In this document: positions 25,030 through 32,757 of the stretch, in pieces
Numbering within the stretch: position 1 is the first letter of the stretch
Layout of the letters: the number at the start of each line of letters is the position of its first letter
Assembly: GCF_030406605.1 (NCBI RefSeq)
Contig: NZ_CP129104.1
Location: forward strand, 1,610,662-1,674,661
Source of the DNA: Curtobacterium sp. 458
GTDB taxonomy: Bacteria > Actinomycetota > Actinomycetes > Actinomycetales > Microbacteriaceae
Length of the DNA stretch: 64,000 nt
Direction of reading: 5' to 3'
Translations under genes and position numbers: made by a program
Notes under the pieces: model-generated
Told to the model about the DNA's origin: nothing
Databases searched by the model: none
What the model saw: the letters and a program-made list of their open reading frames with translations, nothing else

Positions 25030-25446
25030 GTGGCGGCAGCGGACGAGACGGGACCGTTCTTCCACGGCACCCTCGCGGTGCTGCGGGAGGGGGACCTGCT
25101 CGTGGCGGGTCGGCCCTCGAACTACCGCCCCGAGGTCGTGATGAACCACGTCTACTTCACGGCGCTCCCCGACGGCGGTGGACTCGCCGCGGAGCTCGCG
25201 GTCCTGCTCGCCGGCGCCGGTGCCCCGCACGTCTACGAGGTCGAGCCGACCGGGCCCTTCGAGGACGATCCGAACGTCACCGACAAGAAGTTCCCCGGCA
25301 ACCCCACGCGGTCGTACCGCACGACGGCGCCGCTGCGGATCGTACGCGAGGTCCACGACTGGACGCGGCTGACGCCCGAGGCGCGTGAGACGTGGCGGGA
25401 GCGGCTGGCGACGATGCAGCGCGACCGCGCCGAGATCATCAACTGA
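25030..25446 (+). CDS. arr: NAD+-rifampin ADP-ribosyltransferase (Arr family)
   Basis: A 138-residue Arr homologue, the usual length for the family. Diagnostic segments: FFHGTLAVLREGDLLVAGRPSNY (catalytic His), MNHVYFTA (the NAD-binding Tyr) and EPTGPFEDDPNVTDKKFPGNPTRSYR, which is nearly invariant in Arr enzymes. Arr transfers ADP-ribose from NAD+ to the C23 hydroxyl of rifamycins and inactivates them; the protein acts in the cytosol. GTG start, 2 nt after the upstream gene. It is the last gene of the tetR-73 aa-arr operon. Confidence 0.9.
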   Translation: MAAADETGPFFHGTLAVLREGDLLVAGRPSNYRPEVVMNHVYFTALPDGGGLAAELAVLLAGAGAPHVYEVEPTGPFEDDPNVTDKKFPGNPTRSYRTTAPLRIVREVHDWTRLTPEARETWRERLATMQRDRAEIIN

Positions 25447-25479
25447 CGACCGACGGCGGTCGCTGTCGGTCGTCGGACG

Positions 25480-25485
25480 TACTGT
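25480..25485 (+). promoter_or_regulatory. Leaderless -10 box of nei2
   Basis: TACTGT - GCGGCC - ATG (25492): 6 nt spacing and no ribosome-binding site. Confidence 0.6.
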
Positions 25486-25491
25486 GCGGCC

Positions 25492-26298
25492 ATGCCCGAG
25501 GGTGACTCCGTCCACCGGCTCGCCGCGCGGCTCCGAGCGGTCGACGGGGCACGGGTCCGTGCCGGTGAGCTCCGCGGCGGCCCGGACGCCGGGCACGCGT
25601 TCGGTGGGCAGCGCGTCAGCGGCCACGCCACACACGGCAAGCACCTCCTCACCCGCTTCGACGACGGCACGACCCTCCACACGCACATGCGGATGCAGGG
25701 CTCGTGGACCGTGACCGCCCGCGGGCGACGGTTGCCGCTCCACGTGGCGCGGGACGCCCGCGTGCGACTCGCGCTCGACGACGGCCGGACGGTGTGGGGC
25801 ATCGACCTGCCGGTCGTCGAGCTCGTACCGACCGCCGAGGAGTCCCGCGTCATCGGGTACCTCGGCCCCGACCTCCTGCACGACGACTTCGACCGCGACG
25901 AAGCCGTCCGTCGTTGCACGAGCGACCCCGACGCGACGATCCGGACGGTCCTCCTCGACCAGCGCCGGGTCGCGGGCCTCGGGAACCTCTGGGCGAACGA
26001 GCTCTGCTTCGTCCGCGGCGTCCACCCGGACCGTCCGGTCGGCGACGTCGACGTCCCGTCGGCCCTCGACACGGCGCGCCGGATGCTGCGGCACTCGGCG
26101 ACCGTGCCGGACGCCTACCAGGTGACGACCGGGGTACTGCGACGCGGGGAGCGACACTGGGTCGTCGGGAGAGCCGGGCGACCGTGCCTCCGGTGCGGGA
26201 CCCGGGTGCGGGCGCGCGACGACGTCGAGGTGGCGGGGTCGCCCGCGCGGCGGGTGTGGTGGTGTCCCCGCTGCCAGCCGGCGCCGACGGCGCGCTGA
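25492..26298 (+). CDS. nei2: Fpg/Nei family DNA glycosylase (Nei2 type)
   Basis: A 268-residue base-excision-repair enzyme that removes oxidised pyrimidines and cuts the strand at the resulting site. The N-terminal catalytic MPEGDSVHRLA (Pro2 nucleophile, Glu3) is intact, followed by the beta-clamp GKHLLTRFDDGTTLHTHMRMQGSW, the helix-two-turn-helix VAGLGNLWANELCF (Asn present) and a C-terminal zinc finger CLRCGT...WWCPRC with CX2C...CX2C spacing. The start is leaderless-type. Family assignment to the actinobacterial Nei2 branch is by overall look. Confidence 0.9.
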   Translation: MPEGDSVHRLAARLRAVDGARVRAGELRGGPDAGHAFGGQRVSGHATHGKHLLTRFDDGTTLHTHMRMQGSWTVTARGRRLPLHVARDARVRLALDDGRTVWGIDLPVVELVPTAEESRVIGYLGPDLLHDDFDRDEAVRRCTSDPDATIRTVLLDQRRVAGLGNLWANELCFVRGVHPDRPVGDVDVPSALDTARRMLRHSATVPDAYQVTTGVLRRGERHWVVGRAGRPCLRCGTRVRARDDVEVAGSPARRVWWCPRCQPAPTAR

Positions 26299-26327
26299 CC
26301 GCCGGAGCCGGAGCCGGCGACTGCGTC

Positions 26328-26738
26328 TCAGGGAACGTTGAGCCGCTTCCGTCGCAGCCCTGCTGCGGTGAGCGCCATCACGAACGGGGGTTGCACGCGG
26401 GCGAGCCGGTGGATCGCAGCCTCGTGCAGCAAGCAGAGGTCGCCCATCTGGGCAGCGGTGAGCTCGCCTCGCGCGAAGGTGACCACACGTGCGTCGTTGA
26501 CGTGGACGGCCAGCGCCTCGAGTGGTCGGCTCGCGATCCGGTGGTCCTTCGCGAGGAGCACGAACCCGGCCCGGGTCCCCGCCGCGATCCACTCCTCGTC
26601 GGCCATCCGCTGCGCACGCTCGTCGCCGAACTGCTCCGCGAGGGTGACGGCGTCCCACCCGGCGCCCCGGAGGCGCGCGATGAGGAGGCGGCCGCCGACG
26701 GAACGATCGAGCAGGAAGCGACACTCGCCCATCGTCAC
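26328..26738 (-). CDS. PIN-like toxin of VapC45 type
   Basis: A 136-residue protein that starts with GTG overlapping the antitoxin stop (GTGA). FLLDRSVGGRLLIARLRGAGWDAVTLAEQFGDERAQRMADEEWI then FVLLAKDHRIAS and RVVTFA fit the PIN-like fold of DUF5615/VapC45 proteins, whose acidic residues (Asp near 10, the Asp-Glu pair, Asp of KDH) hold a metal for RNA cleavage. Length and gene order match M. tuberculosis VapBC45 (Rv2018-Rv2019) as I remember it. Confidence 0.75.
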   Translation of the reverse strand: MTMGECRFLLDRSVGGRLLIARLRGAGWDAVTLAEQFGDERAQRMADEEWIAAGTRAGFVLLAKDHRIASRPLEALAVHVNDARVVTFARGELTAAQMGDLCLLHEAAIHRLARVQPPFVMALTAAGLRRKRLNVP

Positions 26739-27409
26739 GCGGCCTGCAGGAGGAGCGACCGGAGTTCCACCGGCTCGAGGCCGAAGTCGTCCGCGACGTC
26801 CGACATCGCCTCGCCGGCGCGGACCCGGCTGATCACGTCTTCGACGCGGACGCCGATCTTCGCCACGGTCGGCTGACCCGAGTTGCGGTGTGGATCGACG
26901 ACCACCTCGATGTGCTCGAAGGCGGGGAGCCGGAGGAAGTCCACGAACCCCTCGCGGTAGACGATGCTCTGCAGGTACTGGTCGACGACGTCCCGGAACA
27001 CGCCCTGGTGGTTCCGGACGACGACGAGGTCTCGGTCGCCGTTCTCGATGAGGATCTCGGCGCCGTCGGTCCGGAGCTTCTCGCTGAGCAGGGCATCCTC
27101 CAGTCCGATCTCCTGGCGGAGGACGTCGACCGCGGGCCGGATCCGAGCCATCGGGAGACCGGCACGGCGGAACGACTCCACGATGTAGGCCTCTGCGAGC
27201 GCGTTGAACGGGACCGTGAAGCTCCGCCCCGGTCGCACCCCGGTGAGGATGGGCGCACTCCACCCCCACTCGCCTTCGCTCCGCTGCCTGAACCGGTGCC
27301 CGTGCGCCCACCGCGCGAACGAGGTCGACGGGGCGCGGACGATCTGCGCTGCCTCCGTCAGGGAGTAGATCGGGGTCGTGTGTGCCGCGTCGCCGATCGG
27401 TGTTTGCAT
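26735..27409 (-). CDS. DUF433-type antitoxin (VapB45-like)
   Basis: A 224-residue DNA-binding protein: N-terminal winged-helix-like part (YSLTEAAQIVRAPSTSFARWAHGHRF) and a C-terminal DUF433 helix-turn-helix (GQPTVAKIGVRVEDVISRVRAGEAMSDVADDFGLEPVELRSLL). It should bind and neutralise the downstream PIN-like toxin and repress its own promoter. The ATG sits in the middle of a 16-bp palindrome and 6 nt after a TAGGCT box, so it is leaderless and self-occluding. Confidence 0.78.
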   Translation of the reverse strand: MQTPIGDAAHTTPIYSLTEAAQIVRAPSTSFARWAHGHRFRQRSEGEWGWSAPILTGVRPGRSFTVPFNALAEAYIVESFRRAGLPMARIRPAVDVLRQEIGLEDALLSEKLRTDGAEILIENGDRDLVVVRNHQGVFRDVVDQYLQSIVYREGFVDFLRLPAFEHIEVVVDPHRNSGQPTVAKIGVRVEDVISRVRAGEAMSDVADDFGLEPVELRSLLLQAA

Positions 27410-27421
27410 GCAAACAGCCTA
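27401..27421 (-). promoter_or_regulatory. Antitoxin promoter with start-codon palindrome
   Basis: TGTTTGCATGCAAACA (27401-27416) is a perfect palindrome centred on the antitoxin start codon (27407-27409). Minus-strand -10 TAGGCT (27421-27416) is 6 nt upstream of the ATG. A bound antitoxin would cover the transcription start and the first codons. Confidence 0.65.
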
Positions 27422-27434
27422 CCGCGCGGAGGAC

Positions 27435-28019
27435 TCAGAGCACCCGCTCGAGCAACCGCAGCGTCCCCGCGATGTCGATGCTCCGGTCGAGCAACCACTG
27501 CACCTGCAGCCCGTCGAACGCCGCGATGATGAGCGACGCCACCTGCTCGAGGTCCGCGTCCGAGTACCGCCCCGACGCCACGAGCTCGTCCCGGAGCTGC
27601 GCCGCGAGGTCCGCCCGTGCCGAGTCGAACCGCTCCGTGAAGAACACCCGCGCCTCCTCGTTCCCCGGCTCGACGGAGGCGCCGAGCAGCGTCGTGTAGA
27701 GCGTCACGAGGGCCGGCTCCTGCACGTTCCGGTCGGCCACTGCGGTCATGCCGGCGACGACCCCCGGGACCTCGGTGAGGGTCTTGCCCGAGAGGACGTC
27801 CCGCTCCCGGAGGACCTCGACGAGCAGGGCCTCGCGTGACGAGAAGTAGTGCCGGAGCGCCGCGTGCGAGATGCCGATCGCGTCGCCGATGGCCCGGAGC
27901 GAGGTGCCGTCGATCCCGCGGTTCGCGACAACGTCGAGCGTCCGGTCGAGGATCTCCTGTCGCCGCTGGATCCCCTTGGCGTACGGGCCCCGGACGCCGC
28001 TTCCCCCGTTGGAACTCAC
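27435..28019 (-). CDS. TetR family regulator of a sugar cluster
   Basis: A 194-residue TetR repressor: RRQEILDRTLDVVANRGIDGTSLRAIGDAIGISHAALRHYFSSREALLVEVL (about 18-70) is the helix-turn-helix, with a BetI-like C-terminus. GTG at 28019 follows TAGCCT by 6 nt (28031-28026, minus strand), predicting a leaderless mRNA. Divergent from an MFS transporter; the palindrome at 28077-28098 is the likely operator. Confidence 0.87.
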   Translation of the reverse strand: MSSNGGSGVRGPYAKGIQRRQEILDRTLDVVANRGIDGTSLRAIGDAIGISHAALRHYFSSREALLVEVLRERDVLSGKTLTEVPGVVAGMTAVADRNVQEPALVTLYTTLLGASVEPGNEEARVFFTERFDSARADLAAQLRDELVASGRYSDADLEQVASLIIAAFDGLQVQWLLDRSIDIAGTLRLLERVL

Positions 28020-28076
28020 GCCTCCAGGCTACGGCGCGCCGGCTGGGGGAAGTGCAGCCGCGAAACAGTCGGGCAA

Positions 28077-28098
28077 AAAACTTCCGCGCGGAGGTTTT
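28077..28098 (+). promoter_or_regulatory. Imperfect 22-bp palindrome upstream of the MFS gene
   Basis: AAAACTTCCGC-GCGGAGGTTTT with one mismatch per arm, in an A/T-rich patch that stands out in this GC-rich DNA. TACTGT (28105-28110) is a -10-like box for the transporter gene, so the palindrome overlaps the -35 region and is a good candidate operator of the divergent TetR protein. Confidence 0.6.
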
Positions 28099-28174
28099 CG
28101 GTGCTACTGTCACCGTCACCTACCAGCACTAGGTATTCAGATGGGCACCAGCCCCTGTGGCTCGAGGAGGAGTC

Positions 28175-29542
28175 ATGTCGACACCGACGTCGAAGGAAGA
28201 ACCCAAGTCCGGTCTCGCCGGCACCGCCACCCCGCCGGTCACCGCGGCCGCCGGCGCGACGAGCGCCGACCCGGCAGCGGCATCGCGTGCGTTCTCGGTC
28301 GAGGGCATCACGCAGGCCGTGAGCGCGGTCCGCGTCGGTCGCGGCTACCTCTGGGCACTGAGCTTCGCCCAGTTCGGCCTGTTCGTCGCCCTGCTCACCC
28401 CGGTCTTCGTGAGCATGTCGATCAAGGCCGAGCAGCTCAACCCGAGCAGCCCCGAGACCGTCGTCGGATCGGTGTTGCCGTTCGGTGCCCTCGGTGCCCT
28501 GTTCGCCAACCCGTTGCTGGGCGCGATCTCGGACCGCACGCGCACCCGCTGGGGGCGTCGCCGCCCCTACATGGTCGGCGGTGTCGTCGTCTTCGTCGGC
28601 GCTCTCGCCTGGATCGCGTTCTCGGACAGCGTGCTGCAGCTCACCCTCGGGTGGTTGCTGGCGCAGATCGCCGCCAACACGGTGCTCGCCACCCTCACTG
28701 CGAGCTTCGCGGACAACGTGCCGGAGTTCCAGCGTGGCAAGGCGTCGAGCGTCATCGCGCTCGCGCAGAACATCGCGATCCTGGCCGGCCTCTACCTGGC
28801 CGTCTACCTCGTCGGCAACCTGCCGCTGCTGTTCATCGCACCCGGCGTCCTGGCGATCATCGCCGTCCTGATCTACGCGTTCGTCGCCCGCGACGAGCTG
28901 CCGACGACGACCATCAAGCCGTTCAGCTGGATCAACCTCATCAGCTCGTTCTGGACGAACCCGATCAGGCACCCGGACTTCGGACTCGCCTGGTGGGGCC
29001 GCTTCCTCATCACCTTCGGCACGTTCATGTTCACGACCTACCGCCTCCTCTACATGCAGGACCGGATCGGTCTCGCGCAGAAGGACGCCGTGGCGGTCGT
29101 CGCGTTCGGTGTGCTCCTCTACACCGTCGCCCTGCTCGCCAGCGCCGCGCTCTCCGGCTGGGTGTCGGACCGCCTCGGGCGCCGCAAGGTCTTCGTCTGG
29201 AGCTCCACTGCCCTCACCGCGGTCGGCCTGGTGATCCTGGCGCACGTCGACTCGGTCGGCGGGTTCTACTTCGCGGAGATCGTCCTCGGCTTCGCCTACG
29301 GCATCTACGCCGCGATCGACACCGCGCTCGTCGTGGACGTCCTGCCCGACCCGGAGCGTCCCGGCAAGGACCTCGGTGTCATCAACATCGCCAACGCGCT
29401 GCCGCAGTCGCTCGCTCCGGCCGTCGGTCTCTTCCTCCTCGGCATCGGCGGCGGGCAGAACTACACGCTCATGCTCTGGGGTGCCGGCGTCGCGGTCCTG
29501 CTCGGAGCCCTCGTCATCTTCCCCATCAAGTCGGTCAAGTAG
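28175..29542 (+). CDS. MFS transporter, sugar/GPH-like
   Basis: A 455-residue transporter with twelve hydrophobic segments after a 55-residue Pro/Ala/Thr-rich cytosolic leader. The loop between segments 2 and 3 has ISDRTRTRWGRRRPY, a form typical of sugar:cation (GPH/SUT-like) carriers. ATG at 28175 follows GAGGAGG. It is the first gene of a plus-strand group (transporter, sugar isomerase, Gfo/Idh dehydrogenase), although a terminator-like hairpin separates it from the next gene. It probably brings in the sugar or sugar acid used by them. Confidence 0.83.
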   Translation: MSTPTSKEEPKSGLAGTATPPVTAAAGATSADPAAASRAFSVEGITQAVSAVRVGRGYLWALSFAQFGLFVALLTPVFVSMSIKAEQLNPSSPETVVGSVLPFGALGALFANPLLGAISDRTRTRWGRRRPYMVGGVVVFVGALAWIAFSDSVLQLTLGWLLAQIAANTVLATLTASFADNVPEFQRGKASSVIALAQNIAILAGLYLAVYLVGNLPLLFIAPGVLAIIAVLIYAFVARDELPTTTIKPFSWINLISSFWTNPIRHPDFGLAWWGRFLITFGTFMFTTYRLLYMQDRIGLAQKDAVAVVAFGVLLYTVALLASAALSGWVSDRLGRRKVFVWSSTALTAVGLVILAHVDSVGGFYFAEIVLGFAYGIYAAIDTALVVDVLPDPERPGKDLGVINIANALPQSLAPAVGLFLLGIGGGQNYTLMLWGAGVAVLLGALVIFPIKSVK

Positions 29543-29563
29543 CGGCTGACCAACCGCAACAAC

Positions 29564-29606
29564 CTGGAGGCGCGACCCGCGTCGACGACGCGAGTCGCGC
29601 CTCCAG
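29564..29606. terminator. Gene-end inverted repeat (GGAGGC family)
   Basis: CTGGAGGCGCGAC then CGCGTCG-a-CGACGCG then GTCGCGCCTCCAG, two stems separated by a C/A mismatch. It follows the MFS stop and precedes a co-directional gene, the only clear case in the family that is not 3' to both neighbours. Confidence 0.75.
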
Positions 29607-29651
29607 GCCGTCACCGCCACCCCGCGACGACGCGGGCAGAAAGGACCCACC

Positions 29652-30467
29652 ATGGCACCCGCCATCTCCCTGCAGCTCTACACGGTGAACGCCGCGCTGG
29701 CGCCCGACCTCGACGGCGGCGTCCGCCGCCTCGCCGAGATCGGCTTCGACACCGTCGAGGCCTTCGCGTTCGTCGGCCGGTCCGCCGAACTCAAGCGGGC
29801 CTTCGACGCGCACGGCATCACCGCGAAGACCGGTCACGCCTTCCTCGTGCAGCAGGAGATCCCGCTGCCCGACGGCTCCGTGATGACCGCACCGTCCCAC
29901 GCCGAGACCTTCGCCGCCGCGGCTGAGCTCGGCCTCGAGATCGTGATCGACCCGTTCGTCGGCGCCGACGAGTGGACCACGCGCGAGGGTGTCGAGCGCG
30001 TCGCTGCGCGGCTGAACGAAGCCGCCGCCGAGGCCGCCGAGCACGGCATGCGCGTCGGCTACCACAACCACGACCACGAGCTCCGGCCGCAGATCGACGG
30101 CAAGCCAGCACTCCAGGTGCTCGCCGAGCTGCTCGATCCCCGTGTCGTGCTCGAGCTCGACCTGTACTGGGCGTCGGCCGCCGGCATCGACCTCGTGCCG
30201 TTCATCCAGGAGCTCGGGGACCGGATCATCGCCGTACACGTGAAGGACGGGCCGATGCACGACGGGATCTCCACCGCGTCGATCCCGACCGACCAGACCC
30301 CGGCCGGCCAGGGCGACGTCCGCCTCGCCGAAGCCATCGCCGCATCCCCTGCGCTCGAGTACGCCGTCATCGAGTTCGACGGGTTCGACGGGGAGATCTT
30401 CGACGGGGTCGAGCAGTCCTACCGGTGGCTCGACGCCACGCTGAACAAGGAAGCGGTCTCCGCATGA
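29652..30467 (+). CDS. Sugar phosphate isomerase/epimerase (AP endonuclease 2 fold)
   Basis: A 271-residue TIM-barrel protein of PF01261. Key residues in YHNHDHEL (metal ligands), LELDLYWASAAGIDL and HVKDG are in place, as in IolE/xylose-isomerase-like enzymes. RBS AAAGGA before the ATG. Its ATG-to-stop overlaps the next gene by ATGA. With a Gfo/Idh dehydrogenase beside it, a route through oxidation and epimerisation of a sugar or cyclitol is plausible. Confidence 0.83.
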   Translation: MAPAISLQLYTVNAALAPDLDGGVRRLAEIGFDTVEAFAFVGRSAELKRAFDAHGITAKTGHAFLVQQEIPLPDGSVMTAPSHAETFAAAAELGLEIVIDPFVGADEWTTREGVERVAARLNEAAAEAAEHGMRVGYHNHDHELRPQIDGKPALQVLAELLDPRVVLELDLYWASAAGIDLVPFIQELGDRIIAVHVKDGPMHDGISTASIPTDQTPAGQGDVRLAEAIAASPALEYAVIEFDGFDGEIFDGVEQSYRWLDATLNKEAVSA

Positions 30468-31621
30468 CCCGCACCGGGAAGGTCGGCGTCGGCTTCATCG
30501 GCGCCGGCATGATCAGCGAGCAGTACCTGACGAACCTCACGAAGTTCCCCGACGTCGAGGTCGTCCGCATCGGCGACATCGACAGCGAGCGTGCGGCGGC
30601 GTCGGCCGCGAAGTGGGGCGTCGCAGCGTCCGGCACCGGCGACGACGTCCTCGCGGACCCGGACGTCGAGATCGTCGTCAACCTCACGCTCCCGGCGACG
30701 CACGTCGAGGTCTCGGCCGCCGCCCTCCGCGCCGGCAAGCACGTGTGGAGCGAGAAGCCGATCGGGGTCGACCGTGCGTCCGCCGCCGGGCTCGTCGCCC
30801 TCGCCGAGTCGCTCGGGCTGGGGCTCGGCATCGCGCCCGACACCGTGCTCGGCTCCGGGTGGCAGACCGCCAAGCGCGCGATCGAGTCCGGCGCGATCGG
30901 CACCCCGCTCACCGCGGTGACGAGCTTCCAGTGGCAGGGGCCGGACGTGTTCCACCCGAACGCGTCGTTCCTCTACGCGAAGGGCGCCGGTCCGCTCTTC
31001 GACATGGGCCCGTACTACTTCACGGCGCTCGTGCACCTGCTCGGCCCGATCGCGTCGGTCGTCGCGACCGGCTCGACGTCGCGGGACACCCGCCAGCTCG
31101 TCGTCGGGCCGAACGCCGGTCAGGAGTTCCCGGTCGAGGTGCCCACCCACCTCTCCGTCCTGACCTCGTTCGAGCAGGGCGGCTCCGCCCAGTCGCTGCT
31201 CTCGTTCGACACCCCGCTGTTCCGACACGGCGTCTTCGAGGTGAACGGCACCGAGGGCACGATCGTCCTGCCCGACCCGAACACCTTCGGCGGCGGGCAC
31301 CCGATCCGCATCGCACGGCCGCTCGGTGCCGACGTCTCGTTCCCGTTCGAGCAGGAGTGGGAGACCGTCCTCGACGAGGAGCCCACCGCCGGCCGTGGGC
31401 TCGGCGTGCTCGACATGGCGCGGGCGATCCGTGGCGGCGGCTCGCACATCGCGACGGGCGAGGTCGGCTACCACGTCCTCGACACGATGGTCGCGGTGGA
31501 GGAGTCCGTCGAGCGCCGCGCGTTCGTCGACGTCGAGTCCACCGTCGCGCCGATCGCATCGCTGCCCGAGGGCTTCGACCCCTTCGCGGCCACGCTCGAC
31601 ACGGTCGCCGCCGCGGTCTGA
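30464..31621 (+). CDS. Gfo/Idh/MocA family dehydrogenase
   Basis: A 385-residue NAD(P)-dependent sugar or cyclitol oxidoreductase. Rossmann motif GVGFIGAGMISEQYL (8-22), the catalytic-lysine signature SEKPIGVD and a C-terminal alpha/beta domain with GPYYFTAL. It starts inside the isomerase stop (ATGA). Substrate unknown. Confidence 0.88.
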   Translation: MTRTGKVGVGFIGAGMISEQYLTNLTKFPDVEVVRIGDIDSERAAASAAKWGVAASGTGDDVLADPDVEIVVNLTLPATHVEVSAAALRAGKHVWSEKPIGVDRASAAGLVALAESLGLGLGIAPDTVLGSGWQTAKRAIESGAIGTPLTAVTSFQWQGPDVFHPNASFLYAKGAGPLFDMGPYYFTALVHLLGPIASVVATGSTSRDTRQLVVGPNAGQEFPVEVPTHLSVLTSFEQGGSAQSLLSFDTPLFRHGVFEVNGTEGTIVLPDPNTFGGGHPIRIARPLGADVSFPFEQEWETVLDEEPTAGRGLGVLDMARAIRGGGSHIATGEVGYHVLDTMVAVEESVERRAFVDVESTVAPIASLPEGFDPFAATLDTVAAAV

Positions 31622-31804
31622 CGACCCGCGGTCGCGACCAGGGCCTACGCCGCCGGTTCCTGCGCGACGCGCCAGCGGCGTGCAGGCCGTGTCGGTGGGG
31701 AGAGGCCCTGCTCACGTCCGCTGTGTGCGGAACGGGCAGGGCTTCCCGTCCGTCCGTCACGGCGCGCGCCGCACCGTGCCGGGCCAGGCCGACCTGCCCG
31801 GTCC

Positions 31805-31874
31805 CCGAGTCTCGGCTCGGCGGACAGTTCCGCGGCTCCGCGGCCGCGGAACTGTCCGTCCTGGCGAGTCTCGC
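31805..31874. repeat. Composite hairpin element with flanking CGAGTCTCG palindromes
   Basis: A perfect 16-bp stem CGGACAGTTCCGCGGC (31821-31836) / GCCGCGGAACTGTCCG (31843-31858) with a 6-nt loop is flanked by CCGAGTCTCGG (31805-31815) and GCGAGTCTCGC (31864-31874). It lies between convergent genes. The gap 31622-31896 holds no gene. A similar arrangement occurs at 40179-40255. Confidence 0.75.
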
Positions 31875-31896
31875 GTCAGCGCGGCGACGCCGCGGC

Positions 31897-32664
31897 TCAC
31901 CAGGGGACGACGCCGTCGTCCTCGAAGAACCCGCCGCGGGGGCCGTCGTCGGGCAGGATGGCGAGCCGGATGGCGGTCGCCGCGCCCTGCGCGGCCGTCC
32001 GGTCGCCTGCGAAGCCGTTGAAGTCCGTCGCGACGAGGCCGGGGCAGGCCGCGTTCACGATGATCGGCGTGTCCGCGAAGGTCCGGGCGTACTGGGTGGT
32101 GATGCCGTTGAGGAAGGTCTTCGAGGGCGCGTACGCGGCCATGACCGGCCCGGGCTGCCGGCCGAGCGAACCCATGCTGCTCGAGGCGTTGACGATCCTC
32201 GGCGCGGAGGAGCGGCGGAGCAGCGGCAGGAACGCGTTCGTCACGCGGACCACCCCGTAGACGTTGACGTCGACCACCTGGCGGACCACGTCGAGGTCGA
32301 GCGTCGTCGGGTCCTGCGTCCAGGTGACGGGGTCGAACGGACCCGAGATGCCCGCGTTGTTCACGAGGACGTCGAGACGCCCGAACCGCCGCTCGACCTC
32401 CGCGGCGGCAGCGACGACCCCGTCGTCGTCCGTGACGTCGATCCGGACGCCGTGCGCGTCGATGCCCTGCGTGCGCAGCCGTTCGACGGCCGCCGACCGA
32501 CTGTCGTCGTCACGGGCACCCACCAGCACGCGGAGGCCCCGGGCGCCGAGGCCCTCGGCGATCGCGTACCCGATGCCCTTGTTCGCGCCCGTCACCAGCG
32601 CGGTGGTCCTGTCGTTCGTGGCTGTCGTGGCTGTCGTGGCTGTTGCGTCGTCGTGCTCGTCCAT
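31897..32664 (-). CDS. SDR family oxidoreductase, LysR-neighboured
   Basis: A 255-residue SDR: VTGANKGIGYAIAEGL (24-39), LVNNAGIS, catalytic Ser in ASSSMG and YAPSKTFLNG. The N-terminus begins with a low-complexity ATATTATTAT stretch encoded by a 9-bp repeat (32618-32644). NADP preference is suggested by the basic residue after strand 2 (GARDDD is acidic, so NAD is also possible). Divergent from a LysR gene. Confidence 0.87.
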   Translation of the reverse strand: MDEHDDATATTATTATNDRTTALVTGANKGIGYAIAEGLGARGLRVLVGARDDDSRSAAVERLRTQGIDAHGVRIDVTDDDGVVAAAAEVERRFGRLDVLVNNAGISGPFDPVTWTQDPTTLDLDVVRQVVDVNVYGVVRVTNAFLPLLRRSSAPRIVNASSSMGSLGRQPGPVMAAYAPSKTFLNGITTQYARTFADTPIIVNAACPGLVATDFNGFAGDRTAAQGAATAIRLAILPDDGPRGGFFEDDGVVPW

Positions 32665-32717
32665 GACCCGATCGTCGGTCCGAGCAGGTCGCTGTGTCCA
32701 ACACCAATCCGGTCATC

Positions 32718-32751
32718 GGTGGTACCCCACGGGTATCACCGGGCGTACGCT
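32718..32751 (+). promoter_or_regulatory. LysR-type box and leaderless promoter
   Basis: GGTGGTACCC-cac-GGGTATCACC (32718-32740) contains the classical T-N11-A box TACCC-CAC-GGGTA. TACGCT (32746-32751) followed by CTGGAC and GTG makes a leaderless start for the lysR gene at 32758. The box should bind the regulator to control the divergent SDR. Confidence 0.7.
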
Positions 32752-32757
32752 CTGGAC

